Below, in pieces: positions 32,086 through 40,829 of a stretch of 64,000 nt of DNA (within the stretch, counting starts at the first letter, position 1; every line of letters begins with the position of its first letter). The position numbers and the translations under genes are program-made. The DNA is taken from the NCBI GenBank assembly GCA_963772825.1, contig CAVYYX010000014.1, positions 62,001 through 126,000 on the forward strand, given 5' to 3'. The notes under the pieces were generated by a model that saw only the letters and a list, made by a program, of their open reading frames with translations, searched no databases and was not told where the DNA came from. Source of the stretch: Desertimonas sp963772825 (lineage in GTDB: Bacteria; Actinomycetota; Acidimicrobiia; Acidimicrobiales; Ilumatobacteraceae).

Positions 32086-32324
32086 GCGTCAGCGGATGCC
32101 GGTGGGCCATCGAGGTCGGCGATGACCTCGTCGATGCGCGATCGCGCCGCGCCGATGCGCTGCCGGCACACGTCGATCAGCGTCGTCGCCCTGGCGACGC
32201 GGTCGGCGAGTTGGTCGACATCGACGTCGCTCGCCTCGAGCTCGCCGAGGATCTGTTCCAACTCCGCGAGCGCTCTGGCGTAGCCGAGCTCGTCGGCGGG
32301 CGATGTCTCCGTCGTGTCGGTCAT
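32082..32324 (-). CDS. xseB: Exodeoxyribonuclease VII small subunit
   Basis: 80-residue helical protein with the family pattern GYARALAELEQILGELEASDVDVDQL and LADRVARATTLIDVCRQRI. It binds XseA to form the single-strand-specific exonuclease VII. TGATG overlap with xseA upstream, ATGA overlap with the synthase downstream. Confidence 0.93.
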   Translation of the reverse strand: MTDTTETSPADELGYARALAELEQILGELEASDVDVDQLADRVARATTLIDVCRQRIGAARSRIDEVIADLDGPPASADA

Positions 32325-33679
32325 CAGAAGGCCTCCTCCGTGCGGGCAGTCGCCGTGCTGCGCAGACGACCGTCGGCGAACTGTGTCTCGATCTCGTCGC
32401 CGTCGACCACCGCCATGGACGACCGCAGGATCACCCCGCCGGCGCCACGCGTGATCGTCCAACCGCGTTCGAGCATCGCCACCGGGTCGAGCGTCCGCGC
32501 TCGGGCCGCGAGCGCGTCGACGTGGCGTTGCTCGGCAGCGAGCACCTGCCCGGGGCGCACGACCAAACGCGACGAGGCGACGGCCAGCCGGCGCTCCGCT
32601 CCGGCGAGTTGGCGCAACGCACCGCGACGTAGGGCGGATTCCCGCGACTTGAGACCTTCGTCGGCACGGCCGACAGCGGCATGGGTGCGGCGGGCGATGC
32701 GATGGGCACGGTCGCCGAGGCGTTGTTCGGCGCCGTCGAGTCGCTCGCGAGCCCGCTCGACTGCCGCCGCGTACGCCCGCTCGGCGCGCCCGAGGTAGTC
32801 CCGCGCAGACTGCACGAGGAACTGGGCGCAAGCCGTCGGTGTCTTGAACGAGCGGTGGGCGACCTCGTCGGCGATGCTGCGATCGACCTCGTGGCCGAGC
32901 CCGGTGAGCACCGGCAAGGCAGCGTTGGCGATCGCCATGGCAATCTCCTCGGCGTCGAACACGGCCAGCTCATTGCGGGAACCGCCACCACGAATGACGA
33001 CGACGGCATCGAGGGGGCGCCTCGCCAGCAGTTCGACGCCGCGGGCGACCATCGCCACGGCGCGGTCGCCCTGCACACGGACGTCGCACACCGTGAGGCG
33101 AAACCCGACGTTGCTGCTGCGCAGCTCGTTCTCGAAGTCGTGCCAGGCGGCGCTGCCCACGCTCGTGACGACCCCGATGCGCAGCGGCACCGCGCCGAGC
33201 GGGTGGCGCTTGTTGCGGTCGAGATGCCCGGCGGCGACGAGGCGGCGGAGCACCTGGTCGCGCTGCTGGGCGAGGTCACCGAGCGTGAAGCGAGGATCGA
33301 TCCCGCCCATCTTCAGGCTCAGTCGGCCAGTGGGCGCGTAGAAGTCGAGGTAGCCGTGGATGCGGACCTTCATCCCGTCACCGAGCACGAGTCGGTGCCG
33401 CTCGAGCAGGCGGCGCAGACGCTCGCGCTGGGGAGCAAAGAAGGCGACCTGCACGACCGCCTTTGTCTCGGTCTGGTCGTCGGCAAGCGTGAAGTAGGCG
33501 TGCGGCCCTCGTGAGCTCCAGCCTTGGATCTCGCCACGCACCCACACGCCGTCGTCGAACCCGGCCCGCAGACGGTTGTTGATCAGGTCGGCGAGCTGGC
33601 TGACGGTGAACGTGCCCTCTGGCTGGAGGTCGGCGGATGCGTCCTCGGACGGCCCGAAGTCGAGCTCTGGCTGCGACAT
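32324..33679 (-). CDS. xseA: Exodeoxyribonuclease VII large subunit
   Basis: 451 residues: N-terminal OB fold (FTVSQLADLINNRL...VWVRGEIQGWS), catalytic domain with GVVTSVGSAAWHDFENEL, VVIRGGGSRNELAVFD and the GLGHEVDRSIADEVAHRSFKTPT stretch (about residues 255-280), and a long C-terminal coiled coil that carries XseB. Acts on single-stranded DNA in repair. Confidence 0.95.
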   Translation of the reverse strand: MSQPELDFGPSEDASADLQPEGTFTVSQLADLINNRLRAGFDDGVWVRGEIQGWSSRGPHAYFTLADDQTETKAVVQVAFFAPQRERLRRLLERHRLVLGDGMKVRIHGYLDFYAPTGRLSLKMGGIDPRFTLGDLAQQRDQVLRRLVAAGHLDRNKRHPLGAVPLRIGVVTSVGSAAWHDFENELRSSNVGFRLTVCDVRVQGDRAVAMVARGVELLARRPLDAVVVIRGGGSRNELAVFDAEEIAMAIANAALPVLTGLGHEVDRSIADEVAHRSFKTPTACAQFLVQSARDYLGRAERAYAAAVERARERLDGAEQRLGDRAHRIARRTHAAVGRADEGLKSRESALRRGALRQLAGAERRLAVASSRLVVRPGQVLAAEQRHVDALAARARTLDPVAMLERGWTITRGAGGVILRSSMAVVDGDEIETQFADGRLRSTATARTEEAF

Positions 33680-33714
33680 GACAGCTGGAGTCTTACCGGG
33701 TTGGCATGGCCGCG

Positions 33715-34914
33715 CTACCCGCCGTCGCCGACGGCCCGCAACGGGGCGATGTCGTCGGCGGGCAGCTCGCGCTGATCGCGCAATCCTTCGATTTGGCGAA
33801 CGGAGCGGTCGAGTGCCCGTTCACGAGTGGTGGTCAGCTCGTCGAACTCGTTGTGCAGCGATACGAAGTGCCGCTTGAGCTTGTCGGTGGACGCCGTGTA
33901 CTTGCGCCATTGCACGCCGAACTGGCCGACGAGCTCGAGGATCTCGACGCTGCGCTGCTCGACGACGAAGTTGTCGAACGCTTGGCGGATCACGCCGAGG
34001 AAGGCGAACAGCGTGAGCGGCGAGCACATCACGACCCGCTGCGTGAGGGCGTCGTCGAGCAGGCCGGGGTCGTGCTCGTGGATGAACCCGGTGAGCTGCT
34101 CGTTGGGGAGGAACAGCAGCACGTAGTCGACCGATCGCTCGGCGCCCTCGTGGTAGTTGCGCTTGGCGAGGTCCTTGACCTTCGCCCGCACGTCACGCAG
34201 GAACGACTTGAGGTGTTCGGCGCGCTCGACGTCGTTGGTGGCCGCGAGGTAGCGGAGGTACGCGGCGAGGGGGAACTTCACGTCCATGTGCAGCACGTGG
34301 CCCTTGGGCAGCTCGAACGTGAAGTCGGGGCGGCCGCTGGCGCCCTCTCCCCCGGCGCTGCGCAGCTGCGACTGCTTGCGGTAGTTGACGTTCTCGACGA
34401 AGCCGGAAAGGCGCAGCACGTCCTCGGCCATCCGCTCTCCCCACTGTCCCCGGGCTTGGGGGTTGGCCAGCGCTTCCTGCAGCGACTTCGTGGTGCTGGC
34501 CAGCGTCGAGGCGACCTCGGCATGGCTACGCAGGGACGCATCGACCTGGCCGAACCGCTCAGCGCTGGAGTCGCCGAGGGCGGCGACGAGCTCGCCGAGG
34601 CGGTTGAGCTCGCCGCGCATCTCCGCCCGGACCGCATCGAGGTTGGCGCCGATGACGTCCTTGCTGGCGTCGAGCCCGGCCTGCAGGCGGCCGGACGCCT
34701 GGTCGAGGTGGCTGCGGTTGAGCACGTCGACCTGCCGCAGGGCGGCGGCGACCGCTGCGTCGCGCTCGTCGAGGTGCCGCTGGTTGAGGTCGTCGACGGC
34801 GACGCAGAACGAGCGCCGAGCCGACGCCGCGACGGCGAGGGCGATCCCGGCAACGGCGAGGAGCGCCACGGCGACGACGGCTGTGACAGCGATCACGTTC
34901 ATGTCCAAGAGCAT
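33715..34914 (-). CDS. rmuC: DNA recombination protein RmuC
   Basis: About 399 residues: an N-terminal transmembrane helix (about residues 7-30), a coiled coil (residues about 40-140), and a C-terminal nuclease-like RmuC domain (GQWGERMAEDVLRLSG, GRPDFTFELPKGHVLHMDVKFPL with the PD-(D/E)xK-like DxK). RmuC limits inversions at short inverted repeats in E. coli. Starts at ATG 34914 or 34902. Confidence 0.92.
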   Translation of the reverse strand: MLLDMNVIAVTAVVAVALLAVAGIALAVAASARRSFCVAVDDLNQRHLDERDAAVAAALRQVDVLNRSHLDQASGRLQAGLDASKDVIGANLDAVRAEMRGELNRLGELVAALGDSSAERFGQVDASLRSHAEVASTLASTTKSLQEALANPQARGQWGERMAEDVLRLSGFVENVNYRKQSQLRSAGGEGASGRPDFTFELPKGHVLHMDVKFPLAAYLRYLAATNDVERAEHLKSFLRDVRAKVKDLAKRNYHEGAERSVDYVLLFLPNEQLTGFIHEHDPGLLDDALTQRVVMCSPLTLFAFLGVIRQAFDNFVVEQRSVEILELVGQFGVQWRKYTASTDKLKRHFVSLHNEFDELTTTRERALDRSVRQIEGLRDQRELPADDIAPLRAVGDGG

Positions 34915-34951
34915 GACAAGGGGGTGTCACAACGTCGCGGATACCAGCAGT

Positions 34952-34991
34952 GGTGAGCGGAGCGTGCAGGAAGCCGCACGGTGGGCTCACC
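34952..34991 (-). terminator. Nested hairpin downstream of the phosphoesterase gene
   Basis: GGTGAGC (34952-34958) pairs with GCTCACC (34985-34991), enclosing CGTGC/GCACG (34963-34967, 34976-34980). It lies 15 bases past the minus-strand stop at 35006. Confidence 0.55.
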
Positions 34992-35005
34992 GATCGTGCT
35001 GGCGG

Positions 35006-36058
35006 TCAGCGGTAGGGGATCAACAGGCAGCGCTCGTCGAGGCGACCGAGGGCGTAGGTGGTGTAGTCGAGGCCGAAATCGGCGTACAACCCGCGACACC
35101 GATCGCTCCACGTCAGCGCTTCCGGCGACGAGATGCGGTGGACGATCTGCAGGATTCCGCCGTCGTAGACCTCGTACTCGGCCCACGTTCCCGGGAAGTC
35201 CTTGACACAGCCGACCTCGATGCTCGGCAGGCCGCCGCCGGCCCGCGTCACCCGATGGCGATGGGTGTGTCCCGCCGTGTAGGCGACGATCGCCGCCCGG
35301 CGCTCGAACACGTCGTCGAGGGCCCGGCTCGAATCGGCGGTGAGCGAGAACCCCGGAGGCTCGGTGTCGAAACCGATGCGCTGGGGGTGATGTCCCATCA
35401 CGACGATCGGGTCGGTCGCCGCTTCGGCGACGGCGTCCAGCCACTCGAGTTGCTCGTCGCCCACGCTGCCGTGGTCGTGTCCGGGCACCGCCGTGTCGAG
35501 CAGGGCGATGGTCAGGCCGTCGAGCTCGATCTGCTGGTCGCCCGCATACGCCGTCTGCCCGCCGATGCAGTCGTGGTTGCCGCGAACGGCGAACAGTCGC
35601 TCGCCGAACGGCGGGCGATAGCAGCGCTCGAAGGCGGCGAACTCGTCATCGAGGCCCGTCGACGTGAGGTCGCCTTTGGCGATCACCGCGGCGAACGGCG
35701 TGACGCTGTCGATCTCGACCAGCTCGGCGACCGCCGCTCGGTTCATCACGTCCGGGTACGGCATGGCGCCCGGTGCGACGCGCAAGATCGGGCCGAGCTC
35801 GCTGGAGCCCACGCGGCCGGCCTCGGTCTCGCCGAAGTGGACGTCGTTGACCGTGGCGAACCGGGACCGCAGCCGGCCGGCAGGGATGGCGAGCGTCTCG
35901 AACGCGATGCCGTAGTGCTCGTACGCCGTGGCCGGCTCGAGCCCGTCGACGACCTCGGCGCCGGTCGCGCGGTGGAACGTGGCGCTGGCGGGCGTCACGG
36001 TCGTCAGTTCCGTACGGGTGGCCTCCGCCTCGGCGGACGCGTCGCTTGCTAGGTCCAT
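35006..36058 (-). CDS. Calcineurin-like metallophosphoesterase
   Basis: 350 residues with all five dimetal motifs in order: NDVHFGE, KGDLTSTG, RGNHD, VVMGHHP, GHTHRHR. The N-terminal 60 residues resemble a fibronectin-like lead-in (TVTPASATFHRATGAEVVDGLEPATAYEHYG) found in PhoD- or purple-acid-phosphatase-like proteins. No signal peptide was seen. Substrate unknown. ATG 36058 overlaps the AccE-like gene by 10 bases; an earlier in-frame start at 36115 is possible. Confidence 0.85.
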   Translation of the reverse strand: MDLASDASAEAEATRTELTTVTPASATFHRATGAEVVDGLEPATAYEHYGIAFETLAIPAGRLRSRFATVNDVHFGETEAGRVGSSELGPILRVAPGAMPYPDVMNRAAVAELVEIDSVTPFAAVIAKGDLTSTGLDDEFAAFERCYRPPFGERLFAVRGNHDCIGGQTAYAGDQQIELDGLTIALLDTAVPGHDHGSVGDEQLEWLDAVAEAATDPIVVMGHHPQRIGFDTEPPGFSLTADSSRALDDVFERRAAIVAYTAGHTHRHRVTRAGGGLPSIEVGCVKDFPGTWAEYEVYDGGILQIVHRISSPEALTWSDRCRGLYADFGLDYTTYALGRLDERCLLIPYR

Positions 36059-36246
36059 GGGCGGGCGCGGCGTAGCGGGATCGGCTGGCTCCACCAGCGC
36101 CCGCTGAACTTCCACGCCGTCTGCCGGCGCGACGACCAGTCATCAGCTGCGGGTTTCGGCCACAGCAATTCCACGGCGGCGACGATCGCCGCTGCTTCCT
36201 CGTCGGTCGGCGCCGGGCTCACGTCGGCGACAGCTGGACCGGGCAT
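36049..36246 (-). CDS. Acyl-CoA carboxylase epsilon subunit (AccE/PccE-like)
   Basis: 65 residues: SPAPTDEEAAAIVAAVELLW followed by a Trp/Arg-rich tail (WSSRRQTAWKFSGRWW...RRARPW), the pattern of actinobacterial epsilon subunits that stabilise acyl-CoA carboxylase holoenzymes. No carboxylase alpha or beta gene is adjacent. ATG 36246 has TAGCGT 8 bases upstream. Confidence 0.65.
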   Translation of the reverse strand: MPGPAVADVSPAPTDEEAAAIVAAVELLWPKPAADDWSSRRQTAWKFSGRWWSQPIPLRRARPWT

Positions 36247-36254
36247 CGGCCGCC

Positions 36255-36260
36255 ACGCTA
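36255..36260 (-). promoter_or_regulatory. -10 hexamer TAGCGT of the AccE-like gene
   Basis: Minus-strand TAGCGT 8 bases before ATG 36246; also serves the overlapping phosphoesterase. Confidence 0.45.
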
Positions 36261-36293
36261 CTGGTGAGGCGACGGCCGATGCGCCGGTCGAGG

Positions 36294-36815
36294 TCAGGCC
36301 GCGGCGTTGGTGACGAGGTCCTCGAGGCGGTCGAACGACACCTGCATGCCGCCTTCCATGCCCGAGTTGATGTGGCCGTCGCGGTGCTCCTTGGTGACGT
36401 GCTGGACGAGCGTCGACATCGTCGTCACGCCGTCGACCTCGTCGAGGGTCACCGTGTTCAGCGACGCCACCGAGTCCGGGTCGTCGGTGATGCCCATCGC
36501 CACGAGCCCTTCGAAGGCCTCCGTCGAGACGATCCGGTGTGGTGCGTCGATCTCCCGGTACACGCCGTGGAAGGCGACCTCCTCGTCGCCTTCGCCGATG
36601 ACGTAGCGCCACGATCCACCGACCTCGAGGTCGATGTCGCAGACCTTCCACACCGATGTGTCGAACCCCCACCAGCGCTTGACGAGCTCGGGCGTGGTGA
36701 TCGCCTTGAAGACGAGTGCCGACGGGGCGTCGAACTGGCGGGTGATGAGGATCTCGGTGTCGGACGGCAGGGTGACGACTGCCGACCCGTGACGGTTTCC
36801 GGTGGTGGTGCTCAT
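36294..36815 (-). CDS. SRPBCC / AHSA1-family protein
   Basis: 173 residues of the START-like Bet v1 fold: ITRQFDAPSALVFKAITTPELVKRWW, the GGSWRYV strand, and a C-terminal helix with SGMEGGMQVSFDRLEDLV. Usually binds a hydrophobic ligand. The ATGA overlap with the ArsR gene is the standard ArsR-SRPBCC pairing, in which both are co-transcribed. Confidence 0.88.
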   Translation of the reverse strand: MSTTTGNRHGSAVVTLPSDTEILITRQFDAPSALVFKAITTPELVKRWWGFDTSVWKVCDIDLEVGGSWRYVIGEGDEEVAFHGVYREIDAPHRIVSTEAFEGLVAMGITDDPDSVASLNTVTLDEVDGVTTMSTLVQHVTKEHRDGHINSGMEGGMQVSFDRLEDLVTNAAA

Positions 36816-37195
36816 GAGCGGTGCTCCGTTTCAGTGGTGGGTGGTTGGGGGGTTGGGGGTTGTGGTTGGTTCGACCGCAGTTCGGCGAGCAGGTCGTCGA
36901 GCTGATCGAGCCGCGTGTTCCAGGTGCGCTCGAACGAGCGAGCCCAGTCGTGGATCGGCTTGAGGGCGGCACCGTTGACCCGGTACCACCGTCGGCGCCC
37001 ATCGGCGCGGACGAGCACGAGCCCGACTGCCCGCAGCACTCCGAGGTGCTTGGACACCTGCGGTTGGCTGAGGCCGAGCCGGTCGACGAGCTCGCCCACC
37101 GTGACCTCCCCGTCGCCGATCGCGTCGAGGAGCTCACGCCGGCTCGCCTCGGCGACGGCGTTGAATGCATCCGTCGTCGTCGCTGACCGAGCCAT
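36812..37195 (-). CDS. ArsR-family transcriptional regulator
   Basis: 127 residues with a winged helix (ADAFNAVAEASRRELLDAI-type start, LGLSQPQVSKHLGVLRAVGLV recognition region, RRWYRVNGAAL wing) and a Pro/Thr tail. The metal-binding ELCVCDL motif of ArsR/SmtB sensors is absent, as in the SRPBCC-linked subgroup. ATG 37195 lies at the expected start of its own leaderless transcript. Likely autorepressor. Confidence 0.9.
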   Translation of the reverse strand: MARSATTTDAFNAVAEASRRELLDAIGDGEVTVGELVDRLGLSQPQVSKHLGVLRAVGLVLVRADGRRRWYRVNGAALKPIHDWARSFERTWNTRLDQLDDLLAELRSNQPQPPTPQPPTTETEHRS

Positions 37196-37201
37196 GCTGA
37201 C

Positions 37202-37229
37202 ATTATATGCTGATATGGGAATACGTCAA
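37202..37229 (-). promoter_or_regulatory. Consensus promoter of the ArsR-SRPBCC operon with overlapping dyad
   Basis: Minus strand: TTGACG (37229-37224), 16-base spacer, TATAAT (37207-37202), then 6 bases to ATG 37195. It is the best sigma-70-like promoter in the window. ATAT-CAGC-ATAT overlaps the -10 and is a candidate ArsR operator. Confidence 0.8.
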
Positions 37230-37280
37230 GGCGACAGTCGTCACAGGCGACGCCGGAGAGCCGGAACGGTGGTGCTGTCC

Positions 37281-37286
37281 TATCCT
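37281..37286 (+). promoter_or_regulatory. -10 hexamer TATCCT of map
   Basis: TATCCT 8 bases before ATG 37295. Confidence 0.5.
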
Positions 37287-37294
37287 GGGAAGCG

Positions 37295-38299
37295 ATGCAG
37301 TCCACGACGGTCGTCCAGGCCCCGCACACCCAACAACCGGCGGTGCTGCCCCATGCCAACGACCCATGTTGGTGCGGGAGCGGGCGCAAGTACAAGCGCT
37401 GCCACCGCAGCAGCGAGGGTCGCGTGCTGCAGGGTCTCGTCAGCCCGATGCGCCCGGTGCCGGCGCACATCAACCGGCCGCCCTACGCCGATAGCGGCGA
37501 GGTCCGCGACCTGAACGAGCCACGGATCAAGCCACCCGAGACGATCGAGCGGATGCGCGTGACCGGCAAGCTGGCCGCCGAGATCCTCCGCCTGGCCGGC
37601 GAAAAGGTCGCCCCGGGCGTGACGACCGAGGAGATCGACGCCTACGTCCATCAGCTGTACATCGAGCGCGACTCCTATCCGTCGCCGCTCAACTACAACG
37701 GTTACCCGAAGAGCGTTTGCACGTCGGTCAACGAGGTGATCTGCCACGGGATCCCCGATTCGCGGGCGCTGCAGAACGGTGACATTGTCAACCTCGACGT
37801 CACCGCCTACTTCGATGGCGTGCACGGCGACACGAACGCCACGTTCTTCGTCGGCGACGTCGACCCGCAGAGCCGGCAGCTCGTGCGCGTGACCGAAGAA
37901 GCGATGTGGCTCGGCATCGAGGCGGTCAAGCCTGGCCGCCCGCTCAGCGACATCGGCCAGGCGATCGAGACGCACGCCAAGAAGTACCGCTATGGGGTGA
38001 TCCGGGCATTCGTCGGCCACAGCATCGGCGAGGAGTTCCACGGTGACATCCAGGTACTGCACTACTACGACACCCGCAATTCGCTGACGATGCGCGCCGG
38101 CATGACGTTCACCATCGAGCCGATGATCAGCCTCGGGTCGTGGCAGTTCCGGATGTGGGACGACGACTGGACGGCGGTCACTGCAGACGGCAAGCGCACC
38201 GCCCAGTTCGAGCACACGATCCTCGTCACCGACGACGGCTTCGACGTGCTCACGGGCGGTGACGGCGCCGTGTCGCCCACCGCCCCGTGGAACCGCTGA
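37295..38299 (+). CDS. map: Methionine aminopeptidase type I with SEC-C zinc motif
   Basis: Removes the initiator Met. 334 residues; the N-terminal 40 carry a SEC-C motif (PCWCGSGRKYKRCH, residues 24-37) that binds zinc and probably the ribosome, as in the longer actinobacterial type Ic enzymes. Catalytic ligands: Asp in NLDVTAYFDGVHGDTNATF, His in FVGHSIGEEFH, Glu in TIEPMI and in the C-terminal QFEHTILV. Confidence 0.96.
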   Translation: MQSTTVVQAPHTQQPAVLPHANDPCWCGSGRKYKRCHRSSEGRVLQGLVSPMRPVPAHINRPPYADSGEVRDLNEPRIKPPETIERMRVTGKLAAEILRLAGEKVAPGVTTEEIDAYVHQLYIERDSYPSPLNYNGYPKSVCTSVNEVICHGIPDSRALQNGDIVNLDVTAYFDGVHGDTNATFFVGDVDPQSRQLVRVTEEAMWLGIEAVKPGRPLSDIGQAIETHAKKYRYGVIRAFVGHSIGEEFHGDIQVLHYYDTRNSLTMRAGMTFTIEPMISLGSWQFRMWDDDWTAVTADGKRTAQFEHTILVTDDGFDVLTGGDGAVSPTAPWNR

Positions 38300-38300
38300 C

Positions 38301-38344
38301 CGATGGGTGTTTAGGGGACGATTCGGTCCCCTAAACACCCATCG
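38301..38344. terminator. 19-bp perfect hairpin between map and ndh
   Basis: Arms CGATGGGTGTTTAGGGGAC (38301-38319) and its exact complement (38326-38344), loop GATTCG. It lies between convergent genes and is likely a bidirectional terminator. Its AT content in the TTTAG/CTAAA core is unlike the neighbourhood, so it may be a mobile palindrome. Confidence 0.8.
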
Positions 38345-38366
38345 GTTGGGCAGGCCGCCACCGTTG

Positions 38367-39719
38367 TCATGCACCAGCCTCGCCGGCGGGTGGTGGGTCG
38401 CGTTGGCGGGCGCGGCGGACGTCGCGGGCGGCGACGAGGCGGCTGTGACGGTCGAAGGTGACGTAGTTCCAGGCCCAGTTGAGCAACACGTTGGCCCGGT
38501 TGCGGAACCCGATCAGGTAGACGAGGTGGAGGCCGAGCCAGGCCAACCAGCCGAGCAGGCCGGAGAGGCGCACGCCCTTGGGCAACTCGGTGACGGCGTC
38601 GTTGCGGCCGATCGTGGCCATCGTGCCCTTGTCGCGGTATCGGAATGGCTTGCTCGGCGCCCCGGCCAGCCGCCGGACGATCTCCCGGGCGGCGTGGCGG
38701 CCACCTTGGATCGCCACCGGAGCGACCTGCGGCAGGATCGCCGCGCCGTCGGTGCCGCCGACGGTGCGGGCCGGTGACGCGGCAATGTCGCCGACGGCGA
38801 AGATTTCGGGATGTCCGGCGACGGTGAGATCGGAGTCGACGACGATCCGCCCGCCCTTGGTCAGCTCGACGCCCAGCATCTCGGCGAGCGGACTGGCCCG
38901 CACCCCGGCCGCCCACACGACCACGCCGGCCGGCAGCACCGTGCCGTCGGTGAGGTGCACGAGCTTCCGATTGCCGTCACTCGTGATCCTGGCCACGCCG
39001 ACGCCGGTGCGGACCTCCACGCCGCGGCGTGACAGCGTGTGAACGGCACGATCGCTCGACTTCTTCGACATCGCCCCGAGCAGCCGCGGCGCCGCCTCGA
39101 CGAGCACGACCCGCGCCGCCCGCACGTCGACGTTTGGAAAGTCCTTGGCGAGCACCCGGGTGAACAGCTCCATCATCGCCCCCGCGGTCTCCACGCCCGT
39201 CGGACCGCCGCCGGACAACACGACGTTGAGCTCACCGCGATCGACGCTGGCCGGGTCGATCGCCGCCCGCTCGAAGCGCTCCAGCACGGCGAGGCGGAGG
39301 TCGAGGGCGTCGTCGAGATCCTTGAGCGGGATCGTGTGCTCCTCGACGCCGTCGATGCCGTACGACGTCGACACGGCGCCGGCGGCCACGACCAGCGTGT
39401 CGTAGGGCAGCTCGTCGACGGTGCCGTCGCCACGGTCGACACTCACCACCTTGGCGTCGATGTCGATGCCCGTGACCGTCGCCATGTGCACGGTGACGTT
39501 GCGCTGGCCGCGGAACACACCGCGCACCGCGTAGGCGACATCGTCGGCGTCGAGGCCGGCCGTGGCGACCTGATACAGCAACGGTTGGAACAGGTGGAAG
39601 TTGTTGGCGTCGACGATGTCGACGTCGACGGGCGCCTTGGCCAGGCCCTTGGCGGCGGCCAACCCGCCGAATCCGGCACCGACGACCACCACCCGATGGC
39701 GGTGTTCGAAGACGTTCAT
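38367..39719 (-). CDS. ndh: NADH dehydrogenase type II (NDH-2)
   Basis: Single-subunit, non-proton-pumping NADH:quinone oxidoreductase on the inner membrane face. 450 residues: FAD site VVVGAGFGGLAAAKGL, the FQPLLYQVATAGL quinone-side segment, the NADH site VVLSGGGPTGVETAG, AVGDIAA near the second FAD motif, and a C-terminal amphipathic membrane anchor (SGLLGWLAWLGLHLVYLIGFRN). The ATG 39719 follows repeat copy 2 with no gap, so GGGGAA of the repeat may act as its ribosome binding site. Confidence 0.93.
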   Translation of the reverse strand: MNVFEHRHRVVVVGAGFGGLAAAKGLAKAPVDVDIVDANNFHLFQPLLYQVATAGLDADDVAYAVRGVFRGQRNVTVHMATVTGIDIDAKVVSVDRGDGTVDELPYDTLVVAAGAVSTSYGIDGVEEHTIPLKDLDDALDLRLAVLERFERAAIDPASVDRGELNVVLSGGGPTGVETAGAMMELFTRVLAKDFPNVDVRAARVVLVEAAPRLLGAMSKKSSDRAVHTLSRRGVEVRTGVGVARITSDGNRKLVHLTDGTVLPAGVVVWAAGVRASPLAEMLGVELTKGGRIVVDSDLTVAGHPEIFAVGDIAASPARTVGGTDGAAILPQVAPVAIQGGRHAAREIVRRLAGAPSKPFRYRDKGTMATIGRNDAVTELPKGVRLSGLLGWLAWLGLHLVYLIGFRNRANVLLNWAWNYVTFDRHSRLVAARDVRRARQRDPPPAGEAGA

Positions 39720-39780
39720 TGCGTTCCCCGGCCACGCAGGCCGTTGCTGGCCACTCGCTCGCTAGCGCTCGCTCGCTCGC
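39720..39780 (-). repeat. Dispersed start-codon-proximal repeat, copy 2
   Basis: On the minus strand the repeat ends GGGGAACGCA immediately before ATG 39719 of ndh. The first 23 bases (39720-39742) are identical to copies 1, 3 and 4; the rest matches copy 3 closely (GCGCTCGCTCGCTCGC). Confidence 0.8.
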
Positions 39781-39863
39781 ATCGGTTCACTACGAATCAA
39801 GGTACGCGACGACGCCACGAGCCACCATGACATCGGCCACGCGGCCGCGTCCCTGCGGTCGGC

Positions 39864-40829
39864 TCAGCCCTCGGCGACCGGGAGGCGGAGCATGCCGAGC
39901 ACGCCGGCCGCGACACCGGCGCAGCCGACAACGGCGGCCGCGGCGGTGACGCCGCGGTCGAGCCAGAATGGGGCGTCCGTCGGGAGCAGCGCCTTCACCA
40001 AGCCGTCCCGGCGGAGGAACGCCCACAGCGCCAGTTGCATTCCGGCGAGGGCGACGAGGGCGTGCGACACGAGCGAGCGTCCCAGCGTGATGGCGACCAC
40101 CGCGACACCGGCGGCGACCGCGGGGAGCAGCCAAGCGATCGACGACGGGCCCGTCTCGGGAGGCACCGAGGCGACCTGCCACCAGCCGATGCCGGTCGCC
40201 GCCGCCCCGGTGATCGCCAGCACCCAGGCGATGCGGTGCCGGGCCGAAAGCGCGATCAGCACGGCGAACCCGCCGATCAGCGCGCCGGCCACGAGCGGGA
40301 CTCGCGACGGCGCCTCCTGCCACACCACCGCCACGGACACACGCACGTCGGACCCGTTGACCTGCAACGGGATGGCGCCCGTCTGCACCTCGTCGCCTCG
40401 CGTGCCGACGGGCGGCTCGGAGCTCATCCAGTGGGCGCGGTGGTCATGCCACGCGTAGCTGCCGTCCGTGGCTACCGCGACCCACTGCGACTCGCCGTCG
40501 GCGCCGGCACCGGTCGACGACGACCCGCCGTACCGACTCTCGTTCTCGGCAACCGTCGGCGACCTGCGGTTCTCCTCGACGGTGCCGTCGCTGTTGAACC
40601 GCAAGTACGGCTCGCCCCAGTAGCCGAGGACGACCACTTCCGTCCCGCGCTCGACACTCAGCTCGACGAACGAGTCGCCGCCGACGACGCCCACCTCGAT
40701 CGTCGGGGTCGCCGGCTCGACGCCGACAACCTCGGTGGCGAAGTCCGTCGGCACCGCTGGATCGGCGTGGGCCACCCCGGCGGGCAGGAGCACCGCCAGC
40801 GTCGCGAGCGCGGCGCAGGCCGTCCTCAT
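39864..40829 (-). CDS. Multi-pass membrane protein of the SCO1/cytochrome operon
   Basis: 321 residues: signal peptide (AVLLPAGVAHA), a long extracytoplasmic beta-rich domain (residues about 25-165) containing YGGSSS and YAWHDHRAHWMSSEP with two His/Trp that could bind metal, then about five C-terminal transmembrane helices. The ATGA overlap with SCO1 suggests a role in copper handling or cytochrome oxidase assembly. Family not named with confidence. Confidence 0.7.
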   Translation of the reverse strand: MRTACAALATLAVLLPAGVAHADPAVPTDFATEVVGVEPATPTIEVGVVGGDSFVELSVERGTEVVVLGYWGEPYLRFNSDGTVEENRRSPTVAENESRYGGSSSTGAGADGESQWVAVATDGSYAWHDHRAHWMSSEPPVGTRGDEVQTGAIPLQVNGSDVRVSVAVVWQEAPSRVPLVAGALIGGFAVLIALSARHRIAWVLAITGAAATGIGWWQVASVPPETGPSSIAWLLPAVAAGVAVVAITLGRSLVSHALVALAGMQLALWAFLRRDGLVKALLPTDAPFWLDRGVTAAAAVVGCAGVAAGVLGMLRLPVAEG

